Origin: Bryobacterales bacterium
Lineage (GTDB): Bacteria > Acidobacteriota > Terriglobia > Bryobacterales > UBA6623
DNA: 64,000 nt
Assembly (NCBI GenBank): GCA_026713545.1
Contig: JAPOOG010000077.1
Coordinates: 101,238 to 165,237, forward strand
Direction: 5' to 3'
The position numbers and the translations under genes are program-made. The notes under the pieces were generated by a model that was not told where the DNA came from, did no database searches, and was given only the letters and a program-made list of their open reading frames with translations. Below are positions 9,199-17,815 of the stretch, in pieces (the first letter of the stretch is position 1; every line of letters starts with the position of its first letter).

Positions 9199-9939
9199 TC
9201 ACCAATACAGTTCGCGCGCGGGTTTCTTCCGTTCGTTCGTGTCGACTTGAGTTATGAAGCCGTTGCTGAGCTGGATCACTCGGTCGGCCATATCCGCGAT
9301 GTCGGCGTTGTGCGTGATGACGGCGGTCGTCGTTCCTAGCTCGCGATTGGCGCGCTCCAACGCTTCCAGCACGACGATGCCGGTTTTGGAATCGAGCGCT
9401 CCGGTGGGTTCGTCGCACAGCAATACGGCTGGGTTCTTGGCGACCGCTCGGGCGATCGCGACGCGCTGCTGTTCCCCGCCCGAAAGCTGCGCAGGGAAAT
9501 GATTCATGCGGTCCGTCAAGCCTACCACTGCCAGTGCGTCTTCCGGTTTCATCGGATCGCGCGAGATTTCGGTGACGGCAGCGACGTTCTCAAACGCCGT
9601 GAGGCTCGGAATCAAGTTGTAGAACTGAAAGACGAAACCGACGTAATAACGCCGATACTCCGTCAGCTCGCGGTCGGAAGCGCGCGTCAGATCCTTGTCG
9701 TGATAGCTGACCCGCCCGCTCGTGGCGGTATCGAGACCGCCCAGAATGTTCAGTAGCGTGGATTTTCCGCTGCCGGATGGCCCCAGCAAGACAACCAGTT
9801 CACCGGAGTACAGCTCCAAGTCCACTCCGCGCAAAGCCTGGACCTTGACCTCGCCCATGTCGTACACCTTGGCGAGATCACGCGCTTTGAAAACGATGTC
9901 TCGTGGAGACTGCTTGACTTGGTCGTTCGAGGACGACAT
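9199..9939 (-). CDS. ABC transporter ATPase, LolD/MacB type
   Basis: The 246-residue protein has Walker [10 protein letters not shown] (about residues 53-61), a Q-loop in [10 protein letters not shown], the signature [14 protein letters not shown], Walker [14 protein letters not shown] and the H-loop ITHN. Both the short length and the DEPTGALD motif are typical of ATPases that pair with FtsX permeases. It is the first gene of the minus-strand set with the permease (10-base gap) and adaptor. It would drive the permease from the cytoplasm. Confidence 0.93.
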   Translation of the reverse strand: MSSSNDQVKQSPRDIVFKARDLAKVYDMGEVKVQALRGVDLELYSGELVVLLGPSGSGKSTLLNILGGLDTATSGRVSYHDKDLTRASDRELTEYRRYYVGFVFQFYNLIPSLTAFENVAAVTEISRDPMKPEDALAVVGLTDRMNHFPAQLSGGEQQRVAIARAVAKNPAVLLCDEPTGALDSKTGIVVLEALERANRELGTTTAVITHNADIADMADRVIQLSNGFITQVDTNERKKPARELYW

Positions 9940-10065
9940 TGCCGACCGGGAGGCCGATGGCCGTCCCTTACTCTATGATCCCACTCGCTTGATGTTCGTA
10001 AAGGGACAAGATGCGGCCAACCTCCAACAGCCCGCGCCGCGGTTGCAACCGCAAGCGCACCGGGG

Positions 10066-10929
10066 TCACTTCTTCATTCCCGGATAGAGCGACCGTACCG
10101 CCAAAACCCGAGCCTTCTTGTCGCCGAGTTGGGGGTCCGCATAGAAGCCGACAGTACAGTTCAGGCGGAAGAAGTAGGCATCTCCCGGCGTAGCGGCGTG
10201 CCGGCCTTCAACCCCGCTCTTGCCCCCGCCGGCGACCATGTCCCCATAGCCTTCGAGAAGCAGATAAATCTCTTCTTCCTTGATGTGGTGATGCGGGTGG
10301 TTCGTTCCGCCCGCATCGAACTCCATCAGGAAAAGACTTGTCAGGACTTGGCCGGCCGCGATCAGATCCCGCTTGCTGTCTTTGCCTCCCATCAGGAGCA
10401 GATACTTCGTCGAAGCGGGGTGCCCCGGCAAGACTTGTTTCCTGGCTAGTGAGGCGTTGGAGATCTGCAGCTTGCCGGATAGGTCGGTCCCGGATGCTTC
10501 CGAAACGTGGTATCCCATAAGCACGACACGTAGGGGATTAGCGGAGTTGTTCTTGAGGGCATGGTTGGAACCGGGAGCCAGGTACATGAAATCATCCGGC
10601 TTGACAGGAACAGTCTCATCACCGTATTGCAGAACTCCCTTACCCTCGAGGATGAAGTAGATCTGCTCTTCCTTCGTGTACTGCACCGCAGTGCAGCTTC
10701 CGTTCGCAGCAACCTCGATCACGCCATAGCGCGCAACTCCCTTCACCACCGACGTTTGATCGTCTCCGGCCCCGAAGAGCGGGCGATATCGGCACGTTGA
10801 AGTGCTGAGGTCTGACGCCATGGGCGCAACGTCCGGAACGCGGCGATAGAGGAAAGTGGGGTCTACGGGGCGATCCGCCTTGGCGGCCGTGCTGCACGCA
10901 AGGAACGCTGCCACAAGTGCACTTTTCAC
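10066..10929 (-). CDS. Secreted two-cupin protein
   Basis: I place the start at the GTG at 10929 because AGGAG lies six bases ahead and the first residues then form a signal peptide (MKSALVAAFLACSTAAKA, GTG read as Met). The 287-residue product has two cupin domains. The first has ILEGKGVLQYGDE and PGSNHALKN; the second has HPHHHIKEEEIYLLLEG followed by PGDAYFFRLNC. The second carries the metal-binding pattern HxHxxxE; the first lacks its leading His pair. Bicupins include oxalate decarboxylases, germin-like enzymes and sugar isomerases, but no exact match is recognised. It appears to be a single-gene unit. Confidence 0.82.
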   Translation of the reverse strand: MKSALVAAFLACSTAAKADRPVDPTFLYRRVPDVAPMASDLSTSTCRYRPLFGAGDDQTSVVKGVARYGVIEVAANGSCTAVQYTKEEQIYFILEGKGVLQYGDETVPVKPDDFMYLAPGSNHALKNNSANPLRVVLMGYHVSEASGTDLSGKLQISNASLARKQVLPGHPASTKYLLLMGGKDSKRDLIAAGQVLTSLFLMEFDAGGTNHPHHHIKEEEIYLLLEGYGDMVAGGGKSGVEGRHAATPGDAYFFRLNCTVGFYADPQLGDKKARVLAVRSLYPGMKK

Positions 10930-11330
10930 GATCTCCTGTTTAGGCCTCAAGTTTCTCTCCCCCGGACGGTCATCGTAGCAGGGATTGAAGGACGGACCGG
11001 GATCCGTAGGTAGAGGGATGCCTTCTTCGGGCATCGCAGAGACTGAAAGGCGCCGGCAGGTTCTACAAAACTCGCTTCGGGCCGCAGGTCGTCACCCGAT
11101 TGACGACGGTGAAAAGGGTGAGTCCGGCTGTACTCGCTCGTTCCAAGGGATAGAGCGTCAAGGTCTTGATGCCCGGCGTAGCAGGGCAGGGCTTCCATAA
11201 CCGGCCCCTTTCCGGGGTCGCGGTAACACCATCGGCTCAGTTACATCTTTCCAATGGAACCGAGCATCGCGGGGATCGGTATTACTGGACCATGACTTTC
11301 TGACATTCGTATTTGACCACACACGCTTGT
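10930..11330. other. Intergenic stretch without a recognised gene
   Basis: This 400-bp divergent space between the bicupin and the PIN/TRAM gene contains no frame with protein-like content. Its right edge leads into the promoter candidate at 11331. Nothing else was recognised. Confidence 0.5.
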
Positions 11331-11359
11331 TTGTGCCCTTCACGGGCCGATGATATACT
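11331..11359 (+). promoter_or_regulatory. Promoter candidate for the PIN/TRAM-ispD-ispF genes
   Basis: A -35-like TTGTGC (11331-11336) is followed after 17 bases by TATACT (11354-11359). A TG one base ahead of the -10 gives an extended -10 (TGATATACT). The gene start lies about 70 bases downstream. The -35 is weak, the -10 is good. Confidence 0.5.
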
Positions 11360-11435
11360 CAGAATGGATCAGATTGGAGACTTGTCGCGATTCCAGCGAT
11401 GTCTCTGGAAGATGGCCTAACTCAGGGAGAAGGGC

Positions 11436-12518
11436 GTGGTGGACCTTTGGATTTGTCGAGGTGTACTCCTCATCGTCTTCTGCGTTCTCTCCTATCACGT
11501 TCAGCCTTTTGAACTCGAGCCGATTCCAGCTATCGCATTCGGATTGCTGATCGGCTCCGTGATCATTCTCGCTGAGGTTCGTCTCCGCCGCATCAGTTTG
11601 AAGCGGCTGATCGGCTCCGCGATCGGTTCGGTTATTGGCATCCTCGGCGCGTTCTTGATGAGCCAGGTCATGGCAGACGGACTGCGGACCGAGAACTTGG
11701 CTTTCCTGCAGGTCAGTGTGCTTCTGGTGATGTGGTTCCTGGGATGGGTCGTCGGCGGCGCTAAGGGAGATATGCTGAATCTTGGCGCGCTGGGAGGCCT
11801 GTTTGGTGGAGACCAGAGCAGCAAGAAGTCTTACAAGATCCTCGACACAAGCGTGATTATCGATGGTCGCATTGCAGATGTGGCCGAAACGGGATTCGCC
11901 GAAGGGGTGATCGTCGTGCCGCAGTTCGTGCTTTGGGAACTGCAGCTTGTGGCTGACTCGTCGGACCCACTCAAAAGGAATCGGGGGCGGCGGGGCTTGG
12001 AGATTCTTCAGCGTGTCCAGAAGATGTCAAATCTGGAGGTCAAGATTGTCGAAACCGACTACCCCAAAATCAATGAGGTGGATCTCAAGCTCATCGAACT
12101 CGCCAAAGATCTCAGAGGGAAAATCGTGACCAACGATTTCAACCTCAACAAGCTGGCGCAATTGCAGGGTGTAGAAGTCCTCAACCTCAACGAGCTTGCG
12201 AACTCGCTCAAACCTGTCGTATTGCCCGGCGAGACGATGCGCGTGTTCATCCTCAAAGAGGGCAAGGAACATAGTCAGGGTGTCGCTTACCTGGATGACG
12301 GCACGATGGTCGTCGTTGACAATGCTCGCCGTCAAATCTCGAAGACGGTCGAGATAGTGGTGACAAGCGTCTTGCAGACGACGGCCGGCAAGATGATTTT
12401 CGGGCGCTACGACGAGAAATCTCCGTCACATTACGCTAGCGCCGAGAACGAACGTCCTCTCCCAATCGGCAAGGGGAGCTGTTCCCCTCACAAGTTCGAG
12501 CAAACCGTGGGCCGCTGA
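11436..12518 (+). CDS. Membrane PIN/TRAM domain protein (YacL-like)
   Basis: The 360-residue protein has four N-terminal membrane segments within residues 5-115, a PIN nuclease domain opening with KILDTSVIIDGRIADV and closing with IVTNDFNLNKLAQ, and a C-terminal TRAM-like part (GETMRVFILKEGKEHSQGVAYLDDG). Acidic residues of the PIN site (Asp in LDTS, Asp in TNDF) are present. The gene starts with GTG after GGGAGAAGG. This architecture is conserved next to ispD in many bacteria, as here (3-base gap). The RNA target is not known. Confidence 0.9.
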   Translation: MVDLWICRGVLLIVFCVLSYHVQPFELEPIPAIAFGLLIGSVIILAEVRLRRISLKRLIGSAIGSVIGILGAFLMSQVMADGLRTENLAFLQVSVLLVMWFLGWVVGGAKGDMLNLGALGGLFGGDQSSKKSYKILDTSVIIDGRIADVAETGFAEGVIVVPQFVLWELQLVADSSDPLKRNRGRRGLEILQRVQKMSNLEVKIVETDYPKINEVDLKLIELAKDLRGKIVTNDFNLNKLAQLQGVEVLNLNELANSLKPVVLPGETMRVFILKEGKEHSQGVAYLDDGTMVVVDNARRQISKTVEIVVTSVLQTTAGKMIFGRYDEKSPSHYASAENERPLPIGKGSCSPHKFEQTVGR

Positions 12519-12521
12519 TCC

Positions 12522-13262
12522 ATGAAGGTAGTAGCGATTCTCCCGGCCGCGGGGTTGGGAACCCGGATGGGAAAGTATTCGGGGGCGGAATCGGCAGGGA
12601 CGAGCCGAAAGCAGTTCATGCTGTTGGAGGGCGCACCGATTCTGATTCACACGACTCGCAAGTTCGTTGCGGCAAAGAGTGTCTCGGAGATCATCGTCGC
12701 GGTTCGCCGCGAAGATATTGTTCCTCTGGAAAGGCAACTCGCAGAAGAGCGTTATTCAAAGCCCGTTCGGCTCGTGGAAGGAGGCCGCAACCGCCAGGAG
12801 TCGGTTGGCAACGCGCTGACTCAGGCGTCGGCGCAGACGGAACTCGTCGCCGTGCACGACGCGGTGAGACCGTTCGTGACCGTGGCTCAGATCGAGGAAA
12901 CGATCCGGAAGGCCTCCGAGGTCGGGGCCGCCATCCTGGGTATTCCTCCGGTGGACACGATCAAGCTAGCCGACAAGGCTATGATTCAGTCAACCCTACC
13001 GCGGGAACGAACCGTACTTGCGCAGACGCCGCAAGTGTTTCGGGCGGCGTTGTTACGGGACGCCTTTGCTTGCGCTGCGCGGGACAGCTTTATTGGCACT
13101 GATGAGGCCAGCCTCGTGGAGCATCTGGGCGAATCGGTGCACGTCGTTCTCGGCAGTGATCGAAACATCAAGATCACTCGGCCCAGCGACATGGCGCTGG
13201 CAAGACTGTTCTATCAGGAAGAAGCCGGACAACTCTCCGAAGCCAGAACGGCATCTGGATGA
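12522..13262 (+). CDS. ispD: 2-C-methyl-D-erythritol 4-phosphate cytidylyltransferase
   Basis: IspD joins CTP and MEP to give CDP-ME in the non-mevalonate isoprenoid pathway. The 246-residue sequence has the nucleotidyltransferase start ILPAAGLGTRMG, the KQF motif, VEGGRNRQESVGNAL, AVHDAVRPFV and the late NIKITRPSDMALA that are hallmarks of the family. An insertion-like GKYSGAESAGTSR lies between GTRMG and KQF and is a little longer than usual. It sits between the PIN/TRAM gene and ispF and overlaps ispF by four bases (ATGA), which suggests translational coupling. Confidence 0.96.
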   Translation: MKVVAILPAAGLGTRMGKYSGAESAGTSRKQFMLLEGAPILIHTTRKFVAAKSVSEIIVAVRREDIVPLERQLAEERYSKPVRLVEGGRNRQESVGNALTQASAQTELVAVHDAVRPFVTVAQIEETIRKASEVGAAILGIPPVDTIKLADKAMIQSTLPRERTVLAQTPQVFRAALLRDAFACAARDSFIGTDEASLVEHLGESVHVVLGSDRNIKITRPSDMALARLFYQEEAGQLSEARTASG

Positions 13263-13804
13263 GCTTGGACTTGCGGGTCGGCATCGGATACGACTCCCAC
13301 CGGCTCGTTGACGGTCGCAGGTTGATTCTGGGTGGAGTAGAGATTCCGTTCGAGAAAGGGCTTTCCGGACACTCCGACGGGGATATTCTCTTTCACGCGT
13401 TGACCGATGCCTTGCTGGGCGCAATGGGTCTTGGTGACATCGGTCAGTATTTTCCACCCTCTGACCCGCAATGGAAGGACGCCGATAGTGCGATATTCCT
13501 TGCGCGCACAAGGCGATTGCTCGAAGACAACGGATACCGCATCGTCAATGTGGATACCGTGATCGGCTTGGAGCGCCCGAAAATCGGACCCTATTACAAC
13601 GTCATTCGAAAAAGAATCGCCGACGTGTTGGGAATCGAGATGGGACGAGTGGGCCTTAAGGGGAAGACGGCCGAAGGCCTGGGTCCGGTAGGTGAAGGTT
13701 TGTCGGCCGAAGCCCATGTCGTGGCTCTCGTCGAGCGGATTGAAGAACAGGCAATCTTACGAGAAAAACACGGACGAAGCCATGTCCAATACCGCCGCGT
13801 TTGA
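13259..13804 (+). CDS. ispF: 2-C-methyl-D-erythritol 2,4-cyclodiphosphate synthase
   Basis: IspF converts CDP-ME 2-phosphate to MEcPP with release of CMP. The 181-residue sequence carries the metal-site pair in GIGYDSHRL (Asp and His), the third ligand in SGHSDGD, ALLGAMGLGDIGQYFPPSD, and the GLKGKTAEGLGPVGEG loop. It follows ispD with a four-base overlap. It is about 20 residues longer than usual at the C-terminus (EKHGRSHVQYRRV), and this tail overlaps the end of the convergent mutase gene by 48 bases. IspE, the step between the two, is not in the window. Confidence 0.96.
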   Translation: MSLDLRVGIGYDSHRLVDGRRLILGGVEIPFEKGLSGHSDGDILFHALTDALLGAMGLGDIGQYFPPSDPQWKDADSAIFLARTRRLLEDNGYRIVNVDTVIGLERPKIGPYYNVIRKRIADVLGIEMGRVGLKGKTAEGLGPVGEGLSAEAHVVALVERIEEQAILREKHGRSHVQYRRV

Positions 13805-16015
13805 TGGATCGCGGTTGCGAGCGGAGTCAAGGTAGGCGCGGAAGGCGCTGGCGACGAGCAGCCGGGCGTCCGGTCCGTAGCCGCGAAGCTCCGAATCAAT
13901 CCAGCGATTCAGTTCTTCTCTGTCGCATTCCCCTATAGACAGTTTCTGCGCTCGGAATTCCAGTTGGGGAATGAATGTTGCTCCGAAGTGTCGCTTGCTG
14001 TCGAGCGGCACAAGATCCGAAATGCGGTAGCTGTAGTCAGGCATTTCGATGTCGATGATGTCCAGCATAACCTTCATAAAGGCGTCTGAAAACTGCTGCA
14101 CCTCCTCGTCCACCTGGCGCCTCTTGTCCATGAACTGTTCGTCGGAAACGTCTGCGCCGAGGGGCTCCGTACCCATTTCGATATAGACCTTGTTCTTCGG
14201 CTCCGTGCCGGAGGGACGGATGCTCACCTTGAGGCTGCCCTCGAATTGGAAGGTGAGAAAGTTGCGAGCACCGCGATCCGTTTCGGACTTGAAGTCGCCC
14301 CACTTCGCCGTATCCCAATAATCGTTCACGGACTCGACTTTGAGCCCAGCCACCTGTTGCGGCGGATCTGTTCGTAGGCGTTGCTGGATCTCCTTCATGG
14401 CTGCTGTGCCGGCAGCACCTTGCATGACTGTGGAGCGGAGCATGCTACGAAAGTATCCGTAGCGCTTGTACGTGTCGATCAGGTACTCGTAGATCGTTCT
14501 CCCGGATTCCTTCAGCTCAGCCGCCAACTCAGAGAGGATGACCGCGGCGCCGGCGGCATCCTTGTCGCGAATCTCGGGCGTGACCAGCAGGCCGTGGCTT
14601 TCTTCGGCTGCGATGATGAAGTCCGACGGCCTTGCCTCTACGTTACCGAAGCTCCCTTCTCTTTCGAGGTGATCAATGACATCACCCACATATTTGAAGC
14701 CAACAAGCAGATCACCGATCACCGATGCGCCAAACGTTTTGGCGATGCGGGCCATCAGCTCGGTCGTGACCTGCGTCTTCAAGACGAAGGGGCGGGAGGG
14801 CAGTTTGTTGAACCGCTGGAGGGATTCCAATCGATAACGAGTGAGAATCGCGGCAATCTCGTTGCCGTTGACAAAAACGTAGTCTCCCAGCCAGGGAACC
14901 GCGCCTCCAATGCGGTCGGCATCGGGGTCGGTGGCCATGATCAGGTCAGCACTAACCTTCTTCGCCACTTCAATCGCCGATTCCAGCGACTCAGGTACTT
15001 CCGGATTGGGTGTGCGGAACTTGACGTTAGCGAAGTCTCCACGATACTCCTTCTGCGAGTCAACCGTGAAAAACTGTTTCCCTTCCGCGAAACCCATGGC
15101 CTTCAGGCAGGCTCCGACGGTGTTGCGTCCCGTGCCGTGCAGCGGCGTGTACACGATCTTTGCGCCGCCGGTTCCCGAACCGAGGCGCAATCCCAGGTTG
15201 AGGTCGACATAGGCCTTGCGGTCCTCAGGTGTGATCGATCGCACGAGTCCGGACCGCAGGGCGTCGTTGTAGGGCATGATATCCACGGCTTTGATGCCCT
15301 CTACGATCCTGACCATTTGCTCGTCGTAGGGCGGTATCTCCTGTCCGCCACGATCGTTGTAGAACTTACCGCCGTTGTCGTCGGGATGATTGTGGGACGC
15401 GCTTACATTCAAGCCGCCATGGGCGTTGAAGCGGCGAATCAGGAAAGACAGCTCCGGTGTAGAGAGGTAGCCGTTTTTTTTGTCCGGCAGAAGGTAAACT
15501 TCGACTCCACCGGTGCAGTAGACCCCGGTCGAAATGCGAGCGAAATCTTTCGAAGAAAGGCCCTTCATCGGATTGCACTCACCGGAGGGATACACTTGCC
15601 GGAGATCGGCATATCGACGAACGTCATAGGCGACGACGACCTTGAGAGCGGCGCCTGTCCCAAATCGCTCGCGGAGATACACCAAATGGCCCTGAACCGA
15701 AGTAGCAATCGTGAAGGGGTTGATACGGTTGGGTCCGATTCCGACCGGACCGCGGCGGCCGCCCGTGCCGAACGGCATGACCCGATAGAAACTGTCGAGC
15801 AGGAGGTCGAACTTGCCGGCTTTGACGATCCAGGCAAGCAGCGGTTTGTAATCGGCGCGCCCGGCCGGAACCAAGCCCTCGAACTTGTCGCGTCCCAGCC
15901 AATCCGCCAGGTTCGCTAAAGCGGTTGCCCGGATTTCCTCGCTAACGTTGAGTGAGGCGAAGCCGTCGCGGGCACGATCCAATACTTCTTGTCGATTCAA
16001 TCGGATGTCCTTCAA
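13757..16015 (-). CDS. Phosphoglucomutase/phosphomannomutase family protein with C-terminal extension
   Basis: The 752-residue protein has the family landmarks in order: FGTGGRRGPVGIG (about 83-95), the phosphoserine loop in NVSASHNHPDDNGG, the metal loop ATDPDADRIGGA, the sugar loop AAEESHG and the phosphate loop RPSGTEPKNK (about 600). It should interconvert hexose 1- and 6-phosphates in the cytoplasm. About 138 residues follow the phosphate loop, far more than in common bacterial mutases; this tail looks helical and matches nothing I recognise. The gene is the last of a minus-strand run with moeA, moaC and the VWFA-related gene and converges on ispF with a 48-base overlap. Confidence 0.9.
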   Translation of the reverse strand: MKDIRLNRQEVLDRARDGFASLNVSEEIRATALANLADWLGRDKFEGLVPAGRADYKPLLAWIVKAGKFDLLLDSFYRVMPFGTGGRRGPVGIGPNRINPFTIATSVQGHLVYLRERFGTGAALKVVVAYDVRRYADLRQVYPSGECNPMKGLSSKDFARISTGVYCTGGVEVYLLPDKKNGYLSTPELSFLIRRFNAHGGLNVSASHNHPDDNGGKFYNDRGGQEIPPYDEQMVRIVEGIKAVDIMPYNDALRSGLVRSITPEDRKAYVDLNLGLRLGSGTGGAKIVYTPLHGTGRNTVGACLKAMGFAEGKQFFTVDSQKEYRGDFANVKFRTPNPEVPESLESAIEVAKKVSADLIMATDPDADRIGGAVPWLGDYVFVNGNEIAAILTRYRLESLQRFNKLPSRPFVLKTQVTTELMARIAKTFGASVIGDLLVGFKYVGDVIDHLEREGSFGNVEARPSDFIIAAEESHGLLVTPEIRDKDAAGAAVILSELAAELKESGRTIYEYLIDTYKRYGYFRSMLRSTVMQGAAGTAAMKEIQQRLRTDPPQQVAGLKVESVNDYWDTAKWGDFKSETDRGARNFLTFQFEGSLKVSIRPSGTEPKNKVYIEMGTEPLGADVSDEQFMDKRRQVDEEVQQFSDAFMKVMLDIIDIEMPDYSYRISDLVPLDSKRHFGATFIPQLEFRAQKLSIGECDREELNRWIDSELRGYGPDARLLVASAFRAYLDSARNRDPSNAAVLDMASSVFFS

Positions 16016-16075
16016 AAAGTGGTCGATGGAGAAGAGCCGCCGCGCATTGCGGGACCCGCTTCGGGGAGCCCGATC

Positions 16076-17260
16076 TTATCGCACCGCGATCGGTTCGACC
16101 GGCTCGCCGCTGGGAACCGGCGCGGGGCCTTGCCAGTACCCTGGGCGGGCACGCACCTTGGCCCTGTCGTAGAATACTTCCACTTCGATACGGTGGAAGA
16201 TGCCGCTATCGTTGAGATTGTTCGGCCGGTAGCTCAGCAGATACTGGCTGCGCAGATCTTCGCCGATGCCCATGATCGCTTTTTGGATGCCGTCCTCTGT
16301 CATCGGGGAATAGACTCTGCCACCTGTTCCCACAGCGAGAAGCTCGAGGGGATTGTTGAAGAGCAGGTTCTTCACGCCGCGAACGAGATCAATCACGATG
16401 GGAATCACGTTAGGCGTTGCTCGTACCCGATGCTGCATCTGCGTCGTTGGAGTTTCGGCTGCTCCGGGAATGGATGCCCTGGCCTGCACACCCGGCGGGA
16501 TGGAGGGAGGAATCGGCTTGTCGTCGCGCTTGAACCAGCCTTTGATCGTCGAGAGCCTCACCGGGTAGATCATGATGTCTTGGATCTGCGCCGTGCGCAT
16601 GGTCTCACCTAAGCCCACTTCGCTGGCAGTTTCCTGCGACTCCGAGATGACCACAATCACCTTGCGATGCGTACTCGGCCGTTTCACGAGCATTCGGATG
16701 CCTTCATATACGGCATCGCTCAGCCGAACGGCGTCGCTGCCCAACGTGATGTCTTTGAGGGCTTTTTCAATCTTCTTCTCGTCGTTCGTAAAGTCCTGCA
16801 TCAGGCGGACTCGCTGATCGAAAGCGATCAAGGCTGCTTGGCCGAACTCGCCCAATACCATGTCGGTGAAGAGGATGGCTGTCTTGGTGACCTCGGGCAG
16901 GATACCTTCGACTCGATCGCTCGATTGGACACAGATCACCATGGAGATCGGCAGGAAGGCAACCTCGAAGCTGTCGATCACTTGGGGTTTTCGGTTGTCG
17001 TAGATCCGGAAGTCGAACGCCTCCAAACCGTTGACATAGATGCCTTTGCGATCGGTGACCGTGACCGGTACCGTGACGACATTGACTTCTGAACCAAAAA
17101 CCAGGTCGTCTCCTAGAGAAAGTACCGCGTCGTTTTCGTCCTGCTGAGCATCGAGGGGCAACGTACCGAAGGCGGCGATGAGCGTCACCATGAGGGCTGC
17201 ACGCACAGTCACATTCACATTCACATTGGTGGGGCGGCGGGAACGAGCGTGGGGTTTCAT
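16076..17260 (-). CDS. VWFA-related secreted protein, acidobacterial type
   Basis: The 394-residue protein starts with a basic region rich in repeated Asn-Val codons, then a signal segment (ALMVTLIAAFGTLPLDAQQ). The sequence after it (VNVVTVPVTVTDRKGIYVNGL, FRIYDNRKPQVIDSFE, later LFTDMVLGEFGQAALIAFDQRV and RKVIVVISESQET) follows the VWFA-related family that is highly expanded in Acidobacteria. The usual metal-binding DxSxS is replaced by a CVQSS stretch, so metal-dependent binding is doubtful. Function in the family is not established. Neighbours are moaC (30-base gap) and the mutase (60-base gap). Confidence 0.87.
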   Translation of the reverse strand: MKPHARSRRPTNVNVNVTVRAALMVTLIAAFGTLPLDAQQDENDAVLSLGDDLVFGSEVNVVTVPVTVTDRKGIYVNGLEAFDFRIYDNRKPQVIDSFEVAFLPISMVICVQSSDRVEGILPEVTKTAILFTDMVLGEFGQAALIAFDQRVRLMQDFTNDEKKIEKALKDITLGSDAVRLSDAVYEGIRMLVKRPSTHRKVIVVISESQETASEVGLGETMRTAQIQDIMIYPVRLSTIKGWFKRDDKPIPPSIPPGVQARASIPGAAETPTTQMQHRVRATPNVIPIVIDLVRGVKNLLFNNPLELLAVGTGGRVYSPMTEDGIQKAIMGIGEDLRSQYLLSYRPNNLNDSGIFHRIEVEVFYDRAKVRARPGYWQGPAPVPSGEPVEPIAVR

Positions 17261-17290
17261 GACAATCGTCTTGTCGGCATCCCTTGTTCG

Positions 17291-17815
17291 CTATACGTTT
17301 CGCTCGACAATCCGGTTTCGGCGCAAGCCGTCCTCTCGCTGATAGAGCCCGCTCTTGCCCCCTTCTTTCTCGAGGAGATAGATGTCGCCGATTTCGATCG
17401 ATTTGTCGAGAGCTTTCGTCATGTCGTAGACGGTGAGCGCGGCGATCGAGACAGCAGTGAGAGCTTCCATTTCAACTCCGGTCGGCGCCGTTGTCGTTAC
17501 GCTGGATTCGATCTCGGCGCCACCGGGAACGAGTCGGATCTCAATGTCGGCGTGAGTGATCGGCAGAGGATGACAGAGGGGAATCAAATCGCTGGTGCGC
17601 TTCGCTGCGTTGATCCCGGCGACGCGCGCGACTTCCAGCGGGTCGCCCTTGGGATTGTCCGGGAGTTGCCGAGTCACGGCGGCAGGCATTTTCACGAAAG
17701 CGTGGGCGCGAGCGGTCCGGCGAGTGGGCGTCTTGTCACTGACATCCACCATGCGCGCCGCGCCGCGCTCGTCGTAGTGAGAGAGTTTGCTCACCTGGGT
17801 AGGATCGAGATCCAC
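17291..17815 (-). CDS. moaC: Cyclic pyranopterin monophosphate synthase
   Basis: MoaC completes formation of cyclic pyranopterin monophosphate, the first stage of molybdenum cofactor synthesis. The 174-residue sequence has MVDVSDKTPTRRTARAHA, GINAAKRTSDLIPLCHPLP and GVEMEALTAVSIAALTVYDM-like core motifs, with the conserved KRTS, CHPLP and MEAL elements. The C-terminal tail is a little longer than usual. Its start lies inside the 3' end of moeA (25-base overlap), so the two are probably coupled. MoaA is not seen nearby. Confidence 0.96.
   Translation of the reverse strand: MDLDPTQVSKLSHYDERGAARMVDVSDKTPTRRTARAHAFVKMPAAVTRQLPDNPKGDPLEVARVAGINAAKRTSDLIPLCHPLPITHADIEIRLVPGGAEIESSVTTTAPTGVEMEALTAVSIAALTVYDMTKALDKSIEIGDIYLLEKEGGKSGLYQREDGLRRNRIVERNV

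Noticed and set aside
14381-15919. Long open frame (512 codons) on the plus strand opposite the mutase gene
   Set aside because: It is the complement of a well-supported gene in high-GC DNA, and its translation has no family features.
17205-17230. Short ACATTC tandem repeat in the start of the VWFA-related gene
   Set aside because: Four units of six bases encode Asn-Val repeats before the signal peptide; too short to call a feature beyond the gene note.
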